Origin: Allodiplogaster sudhausi
Lineage: Eukaryota > Nematoda > Chromadorea > Rhabditida > Diplogasteridae
Length of the DNA stretch: 64,000 nucleotides
Direction of reading: 5' to 3'
NCBI GenBank assembly: GCA_945643635.1
Contig: CALZFC010000150.1
Coordinates: 32,501 to 96,500, forward strand
Below, piece after piece: positions 60,372 to 64,000 of the stretch; the stretch's first letter is position 1; the number at the start of each line of letters is the position of its first letter. A program made the position numbers and the translations under genes. The notes under the pieces are model-generated. The model did not search any database. It was not told where the DNA came from and saw nothing but the letters and a program-made list of their open reading frames with translations.

Positions 60372-63300
60372 AGTACGCATAAATATTTACATTCATGCTT
60401 ATGTACATACAAATGTATGTATGTGTAAAAGTACATGCTTCCTCAAAGAAAGCGTTGTTTGATGTATTAAACAATTTCATCAAAATAATATTGCTTCAGT
60501 TTGCTCCAGAAGAACATCGGTTAATGTAGCCGTCAATTATTGCTTGGTGGGCACCTTTTTGACGGACAATTTCGTGGAAACAAATAGCTGATATATCACA
60601 ATAATCGCAGCGCCGCGGCAAGTGAGCTGCCCCTTTTAGTCTCGCTGGCATATCAAAATTAACTACATAAGTTATCATTAGAATTTCTGGAAAATTCGAT
60701 CTCTCCGAATCATAATTTAGGCCAACCCAGTGTTTTTTTGACAGCTCCTCAGCTTTTATGCTATGTACATCTGTACATATGTATCCTTGCTTCTCTCAAT
60801 TAGATTCAATGTACCCTTTTATCCTGCAAGTTCATCTGCCGGAGAGTTTGATTCGTTAAGCAAATTATTTGATATGTCAAACAAAACCCGTCAAGCAATT
60901 ATTGTTTCAAACAATTCATCAAAAATCATATCGTATCAAACAAAAATGTTTAAAATATTTCTTTTAAGCCCAGGCAAGAGGCAATTACCTTGAAGTTCGC
61001 ATCCTCCTTTTCTGTGATCGAAACATTTTGCAGGCCTTCCACCTAAACAAAAAATCAACTTCAGATCTACATGTGATCAGATGGAAAAGAGTAAACCTTG
61101 GGAGCGACTCCTTTCGGTTTGATGTCGATTTGCACGGAATTCTCAATCTTGCCGGCCTCGTTAGTGGCCGTAACCGTGAGAGTTCCAGAGTGACTTGGCT
61201 TGGCCTCTTCGATGCGAAGACTTCCCATATCTCCCTCGCGGGTGATCTTCACTCCGTTTTCTCCGTTCTTGAGTTGAGTCTCATTCAACTTCCATTCGAA
61301 CGACTCGGCTTCCAGAGCGACTACATCGATCTGCAACACTTTTCTTCCGTCATTCCCCCTAATAGTTGTTAGCGAACCTCGATTGGCTTTCCCTCGTCGA
61401 TCTTGAGATCTTTCGGTTTCTGCGAAATCTCTGGTGGTTTGCGAGGATCGTTGACAGTCAAGTTAGCCTGATTACGAGCGTCTTCTTCGTTTCAGCCATA
61501 GGAAATTTCTTGCAGGTCTATTCTCTGATTTAGATAATATTTATGTTGAATAGAATACCGAAGAATCAGCCGTCGCTCCTGTCGCATTCGTAGCTTTGAT
61601 TGTGACTTTGCCAGAGAACAGTGATGAATCCAGCGAGAGTCGGAACTCTCCCTTATCATCTTGCGAGATTCTTACTCCAGGCTGGCCTTCAGTCACTGGT
61701 TTGTCGTCCACGAACCACTGATTGTGAGCCTTTAACAGAACAGATCATATTGAGTGATTGGAGGTGTATGTATGTACATACGTAGAATTGTGAAGACAAA
61801 GATTTGAAAATAGTGCATAGGAAATGTATTGGACAGCTGACTTGAACTGCATGCTCAACAGTGCATTCAAAGTTGGCCATCTCGCCCCGTGTTCTTGTTG
61901 TATCTTGCAGAGGACGAGAAATTCGAGGAAGCTGGAACGATAGTGAATTCAGACTTATCTCCTTCTCAAGCAGGATGACCTCCTGAACAGTGAGCCTCGC
62001 TCCGCTTTCATCCAAGCCGAGGTTGTTCTCTGCGATCACAGAGATGGTTGCAGAAGAGGAGTGGATGGAGGTGTCCACCACGAGATTGCTCACGCCGTTC
62101 ACTACTTCGATTCGCGCTCCCTCCGTGCTTTCTTTCACCTGCAAACACATCCTTCGTTTATTTCAATAACTCGCCCAAAACTGAATCACAGACCGGCAAT
62201 AAAAAAAAGAAAAACAGGTTTACTTTTCGTCTATTAGAAAAATAGACATCAAGCAGAAATGGTATTGATGGAAAATACATAATTAAATGACGGAATAACC
62301 TTTCTTCCATCGATGGACCATTGGTAGGAAGGAGTTGGTTCCCCTGTGGCGTGAGCCTCGAACACCGCTTCAGATCCGCGAGTTGCAGTGATACTCTTTG
62401 GCTGAATAGTTCTTTCTTTGTTGTTATAGTATTTAAACGGATAATTGGATCCCTCGACCATTCATTAACGCCTTGAACCAAGCGGAAAGACTTTTTTAAA
62501 CGGATAAAACGGGATGAATTAGTGTGCTTTGGACCTTCTGGTCGAATTCAGGTGGCGTTGGCTTCCCAGCGACACTCAGCCGGCACTGAGTGGCCGCCTC
62601 TCCTTCGCTGTTCTTCGCTCTGCACTCGAGTGTCCCCGCCTGCAATTCAATCTCACTCTTATGAACATCATATCATACATGCAGAATCTATGTATGTATA
62701 AATGGCCAATAAAAATCATAGAGAAATCTATATGTTACATGTAGAATACAATGTGCCAATAAAAACCAAGGAATAATTTCCAAAAAGAAGTATGATCTGA
62801 GAAATCTTACCTGATCAAGTTGCAGATTGAGGAGCTCGAGTTTACAGGATCCATCGAATTCTCTGATCTTCACGAACTAAAATAAGATACTCTCTTATAG
62901 CTCACATAAAGAAAAGATTCGTTATGCAATCAACATTCTGTTAAAATATGTATCATCATGCGTTAGCATGCATATTCATCTTTTAATAGTTTACTATGTT
63001 CTTACTAAAAGCAAAGATAGTTTAGATGAAGAGCGATGCTCTTTAACCCACGCAACAGCTGTTCACTCTCTACGCTTCGATATCCTCACATTCCACTTCA
63101 GCATCAGCCCATTCTCCATTTTCACAGTCCTCTGCTTCCCTTAACACCTCTTGCAATTCTCTTTCATGCTGTCTCATTCTCTCCTTCTCTCTCTCTGTCT
63201 CCATCTCTCTCTCTCTATCTTCCATCTCTCTCTCTCTATTTCTCTGCTTCTTTCTCTATCCACACTGCAATGATCACCGTCATGCTAAGAAAAGTAACAC

Positions 63301-64000
63301 CTAGGGTGATCGCAATGTGAGAGGCGTCCTGCATGCAGAATAACATATTAATGTATTGTGGCAAGTTGTTTATTCTATTTCGCACTCGCATAGCAAAGCA
63401 ATCCAAATATGAAAGTTAAAGGAAAAAAGGGTTATGATTATCCGGCAACACAAAAGGAAGAATCAGGAGTTACAATAAGAACGTCTCACAACACATTGAG
63501 GCGGCACTCTTTTCATTTACAATGTCTTATACAAGCAAATACATACATGAATAGATAAACGAAGGACACACTCTTGATTAGTGAAGTAACGAAAGCGAGA
63601 GAGGGAAAAAGAGAGAGAGAGAGAAATAGAGAGAGAGATAGAGAGAGAAAGAGAGAAATAGAGAGAGAGAGAGAGAGATAGATAGAGAGAGAAAGAGAGA
63701 AAGAGAGAGAGAGAAAGAGAAAGAGAAAGAGAAAGAGAAAGAGAAAGAGAAAGAGAAAGAGAAAGAGAAAGAGAGAGAGAAATCTGACTTGTCCATGGAT
63801 GAGCGGGACCCCGTTGAGAGTCCAAGAGAGAGTGGCAGTCGGTTCTGCCTCGACCCTGACTTCGAAGACGACTTGTCCATCGTGAATGGCGTTTCCATCT
63901 GCGAGTTCCTCCGTGAACCGTGGAGGTCTCTTTGGCTTCTCAGCCGCAATGACCGTCAGCTTCGCTCGAGTCTCGAATCGTCCCACCGAGTTCTCCGCTC
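26363..64000 (-). CDS. unc-89: UNC-89 (obscurin/titin family) giant muscle M-line protein, 3' part
   Basis: Sarcomeric M-line scaffold kinase. Reading from 64000 leftward, I count about 50 Ig domains, most with the W-K-D-G and D-x-G-x-Y-x-C/A pattern. An Fn3 domain follows at about 40080-39645 (LTLSWIPTKRAPPR, YQFRVRAENIYGISDPS). After a linker come two Ig domains (38430-37640), protein kinase 1 (about 35700-33869), a Ser/Pro/Lys-rich linker (about 33660-29360), Ig (29240-28780), Fn3 (28780-28290) and protein kinase 2 (28080-26363). This order is that of nematode UNC-89-B. The N-terminal SH3-DH-PH module and first Ig domains lie beyond the right edge. The stop is a TGA at 26363-26365 after a basic tail (LSERLKQAISFK). 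More than a hundred small exons contrast with one 3.36-kb exon. Separate entries describe the parts. Confidence 0.92.
28290..29240 (-). other. unc-89: Ig domain and Fn3 domain preceding PK2
   Basis: The Ig half begins KDVPLIPGRSSVTFECRLVG (about 29215). The Fn3 domain opens SSDTELFITWDAPEGPP (about 28705) and closes YQFRVRAKNSFGLGEPS (about 28350). The Ig-Fn3-PK2 order is the UNC-89 arrangement. In the family this region binds partner proteins at the M-line. Confidence 0.75.
28490..28618. repeat. Three copies of a 41-43 bp pyrimidine-rich unit in the Fn3 intron
   Basis: Units begin CCCTTTTTTTCTCATCTGCC and end CTCTCTAACT. They fill the intron between the two halves of the second Fn3 domain. 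Confidence 0.8.
29360..33660 (-). other. unc-89: UNC-89 inter-kinase linker, low complexity
   Basis: A series of short exons rich in Lys/Glu/Ser/Pro with no domain fold. Legible pieces include EEKTPTSIHRNPSTSA (about 29440), KYRPKNFYREDEYQPSYD (about 29900), LSPKTPSPRRCKPGTKSP (about 30430), DISEENSIAGSVASIEDIEE (about 32140), a Pro/Ser-rich stretch near 32600 and FGRLVRLEDLLRIRHDEWGR (about 33010). The introns hold most of the GA microsatellites. Individual exon limits are not reliable. Confidence 0.6.
30250..30612. repeat. GA microsatellites in linker introns
   Basis: Two GA-rich blocks (about 30260-30350 and 30490-30612) flank an exon at about 30360-30480. Similar blocks occur at 29290-29345 and 31220-31310, and CT blocks at 31495-31600. 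Confidence 0.8.
33869..35700 (-). other. unc-89: UNC-89 protein kinase 1 (PK1)
   Basis: The C-lobe is clear: HLDMRPEAIL with the catalytic Asp present but Ala at the Asn position (about 34700), LADFGNS (DFG intact), GSPEFVSPEM (34500), DIWSVGTLTFMLLTGVSPF across a small intron (34420-34350), RRRPTANEALNHPWL (34100) and the post-kinase block KYSHKWL joined to DRRVFVLQTPTEQEL (33869-33922). The N-lobe is split and less certain. FNKLLVVEGKK (about 34920) precedes the C-lobe, and VAAMKTATEIDSLK (about 35685-35645) is a candidate beta-3 strand with its Lys. I see no convincing Gly-rich loop. The family's PK1 is usually considered catalytically impaired. Confidence 0.75.
37430..37630. repeat. CT repeat with a roughly 58-bp duplicated unit
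   Basis: Two to three copies of a pyrimidine-rich unit containing TTCCTTCGTCTCTTTCTGTT abut the 3' end of the second pre-PK1 Ig exon. Confidence 0.75.
37640..38433 (-). other. unc-89: Two Ig domains upstream of PK1
   Basis: The first opens CAPWFAPGVNEKRFCAENE (about 38430) and ends DDIGQYQCIAKNQYGEA. The second runs from PAFLQGLEDKVFPAPQP (about 37980) through PFPELKWMK and FIKDGPFLCSLLIMDP to SGIYSCVAMNDAGQATTS (about 37670). Conservation to nematode UNC-89 is very high here. Confidence 0.85.
38434..38633. repeat. Intron consisting almost wholly of (CT)n on the coding strand
   Basis: The 200-bp intron between exon 38740-38634 and the next Ig exon is about 165 bp of GAGAGAAA on the plus strand. 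On the coding strand it forms an exceptionally long polypyrimidine tract running into the 3' splice site. Confidence 0.8.
38634..38740 (-). other. unc-89: Exon linking Fn3 to the kinase module
   Basis: Encodes LMAPPQPVMDKNKKIIPLLD and ends in an AEQYG-type junction. It enters in phase 2 after the Fn3 exon donor at 39644, the same phase as the alternative last exon at 39566-39248. Confidence 0.85.
39186..39191 (-). promoter_or_regulatory. Variant poly(A) signal ATTAAA for the alternative last exon
   Basis: Minus-strand ATTAAA about 57 bp downstream of the TAA that closes the Ser/Tyr-rich exon, in AT-rich sequence. Confidence 0.4.
39248..39566 (-). other. unc-89: Alternative terminal exon of unc-89 with Ser/Tyr-rich tail
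   Basis: After an acceptor CCTTAG, phase 2 joins the Fn3 exon (39645 side) to a frame of about 105 codons rich in Ser, Tyr, Pro and Arg. Pieces include SPSYSSYSSYIRPSYSSSSS and a final SYSSYRTSRRFY before TAA. Composition, in-frame junction and the nearby ATTAAA support a kinase-less isoform. Confidence 0.7.
39645..40080 (-). other. unc-89: First Fn3 domain of UNC-89
   Basis: Exons give LPTPPDRGPF, LTLSWIPTKRAPPR, YPQVTYVIEIRELPYKEW, NIPEPVCKVRNLELGKS and YQFRVRAENIYGISDPS, a complete Fn3 fold. The exon before it (about 40250-40140, FDSQIDVTPYLTEEYG) links from the last Ig of the long array. Confidence 0.88.
40300..47880 (-). other. unc-89: C-terminal part of the UNC-89 Ig array (about 15 domains)
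   Basis: Ig domains are split over two or three small exons each. Examples: SAGTASSSAILDVTG (40500), FKGE-type halves near 41200-42450, WHKDGAQLTPTDRLQI (43080), WSKDGTILIDDYRYEV (43490), SWYKDGLPLRADARHCIEYA (44430), RFSMRTALDGTVTLRIRDAK (45980), KTVKWYKNGQEITPSDK (46700) and ILLQVKVEGEPSEIRW (47530). Each carries the conserved Trp and the late D-x-G/A-x-Y motif. Confidence 0.85.
45720..45860. repeat. About five copies of a 30-bp purine-rich unit in an Ig intron
   Basis: Units of the form GAGAGAGTGCAGAGAGAATG are repeated between two Ig exons. Confidence 0.8.
47990..50560 (-). repeat. unc-89: Five tandem Ig cassettes with conserved three-exon structure
   Basis: In protein order the cassettes begin near 50550, 50120, 49620, 49085 and 48540. 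Each has exon a (PKIVEGLVPTTV with GETAT.R..T.GPV), exon b (WYKNGKEI...LGNGEY.LE.P.A..DDAADY) and exon c (VSNDDG.A.SSAALTVKLPG), split at equivalent points. Spacing is roughly 430-540 bp. The N-terminal strand is far more alike between cassettes than between other Ig domains of the gene. Confidence 0.85.
50560..51813 (-). other. unc-89: Two Ig domains between the giant exon and the cassettes
   Basis: Pieces include LLKGLEDKTVQRSSRLLLSV and VKTVKWYKGTEQL (51560-51430), EYKLEMTHSEMTDAGSYRVV (about 51320), PLVLEVEIEGNPKTVKWFKD (50900) and DVGTYSVKAKNDAGA (50680). Confidence 0.8.
51814..55170 (-). other. unc-89: Giant 3357-bp exon encoding eleven consecutive Ig domains
   Basis: One uninterrupted frame of about 1119 codons between an acceptor (TTGTATTCAG) at 55171 and a donor (GTTTGT) at 51813. 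Eleven Ig domains of 90-100 residues follow one another with short Lys/Glu linkers. Typical pieces are HVEFFSGSTRLITSS, KPDEVKWSKDG, EPRVEWLKDGTPI, RPTVKWFKNGVEVKPSD and LPQVKWFKDGEEIKAGPE. It is surrounded on both sides by the same fold split into tiny exons. Confidence 0.93.
55200..57720 (-). other. unc-89: UNC-89 Ig domains with an acidic spacer
   Basis: About six Ig domains over small exons. A non-Ig insert at about 56210-56060 reads DMFSESESDAQADDAG and is followed by Ser/Glu/Pro-rich sequence before PKFITKLK restarts an Ig. Other pieces are DVSWFINGKKLQESQ (56900), RPILTWFINNK (56560), CKWLKDGKELELIARI (55920) and ECKVVGVPEPEVKWYYE (55545). Confidence 0.8.
60326..60367. repeat. (TA)n microsatellite
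   Basis: About 40 bp of alternating TA inside an unc-89 intron, followed by TACATA/TATGTA-type repeats that recur elsewhere (for example 10880, 15090, 46420 and 48590). Confidence 0.85.
63598..63782. repeat. (GA)n/(GAGAAA)n microsatellite at an Ig exon donor
   Basis: About 185 bp of GAGAGA and GAGAAA on the plus strand begins within a few bases of the 5' splice site of an unc-89 Ig exon. The long Ser/Leu/Phe frames here are repeat artefacts. Confidence 0.9.

Larger units (their letters stand above)
57720..64000 (-). other. unc-89: Most N-terminal UNC-89 Ig domains in the window
   Basis: About a dozen Ig domains. Three adjacent ones (about 60060-58740) are close relatives sharing VKWYLNGNELKP or VKWNLNGTEVKP, DAGDG.H.L.I.EAKPEM.G and PEFEG or PEFDG starts. 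Others open PPRFTEELADGNAIHDGQ (63925), PPEFDQKV (62550) and ISRPLQDTTRTRGEMANFEC (61915). The frame continues off the right end (AKLTVIAAEKPKR). Confidence 0.8.

Noticed and set aside
63513..63986. 157-codon minus-strand frame
   Set aside because: Only the first 65 or so codons are Ig-domain coding; the rest is read-through into an intronic microsatellite.

Overview
The window reads as nuclear DNA of a nematode. The clearest evidence is a cuticlin-type zona pellucida gene, a nematode-type globin and, over the right 38 kb, the 3' part of an unc-89 (obscurin/titin-family) muscle gene whose Ig, Fn3 and double-kinase order matches nematode UNC-89. Genes are compact, split into many small exons with introns often of 35-60 bp, and several introns use GC instead of GT donors. 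Most introns and spacers carry CT/GA microsatellites. No operon promoter, ribosome-binding or other prokaryotic signal is visible. The exact species cannot be read from the sequence.

Left region, plus strand (1-8.3 kb): the 3' part of mitochondrial prolyl-tRNA synthetase (PARS2-like), then a neutral sphingomyelinase (SMPD2-like), a small multi-pass membrane protein and a short HMG-box protein, spaced by about 0.5-0.7 kb. They look like ordinary housekeeping genes that happen to share a strand.

Middle region (8.7-26 kb), mainly minus strand: an unrecognised gene with helical exons and a Ser/Thr/Pro tract, a weak candidate gene for a basic Ser/Lys/Arg-rich protein, the cuticlin-type ZP gene and the globin. 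Three fold-back transposon-like elements lie here. One is about 0.5 kb with an 8-bp target duplication. One is 1.88 kb with TA flanks and tRNA-like boxes in both arms. One is 2.28 kb with TTAA ends and stops 16 bp downstream of the globin stop codon.

Right region (26.4-64 kb), minus strand: one giant gene, unc-89, running off the right edge so that its N-terminus is not in the window. In protein order it has about 50 Ig domains, an Fn3 domain, two Ig domains, protein kinase 1, a long low-complexity inter-kinase linker, Ig-Fn3 and protein kinase 2. Eleven Ig domains lie in a single 3.36-kb exon. Five near-identical Ig cassettes are tandemly repeated with the same intron pattern. An alternative Ser/Tyr-rich last exon would make a kinase-less isoform. 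Kinase 2 has lost the catalytic Asp and the DFG Asp. UNC-89 organises the sarcomeric M-line; ZP cuticlins belong to the cuticle and globin binds oxygen, so the neighbours do not form one pathway.

Exon boundaries were worked out by eye from reading frame, splice consensus and family conservation. Those of PARS2, SMPD2, the ZP domain and the globin fold are fairly secure. The 3' end of the ZP gene, the N-terminus of the globin and the N-lobe of unc-89 kinase 1 are not.
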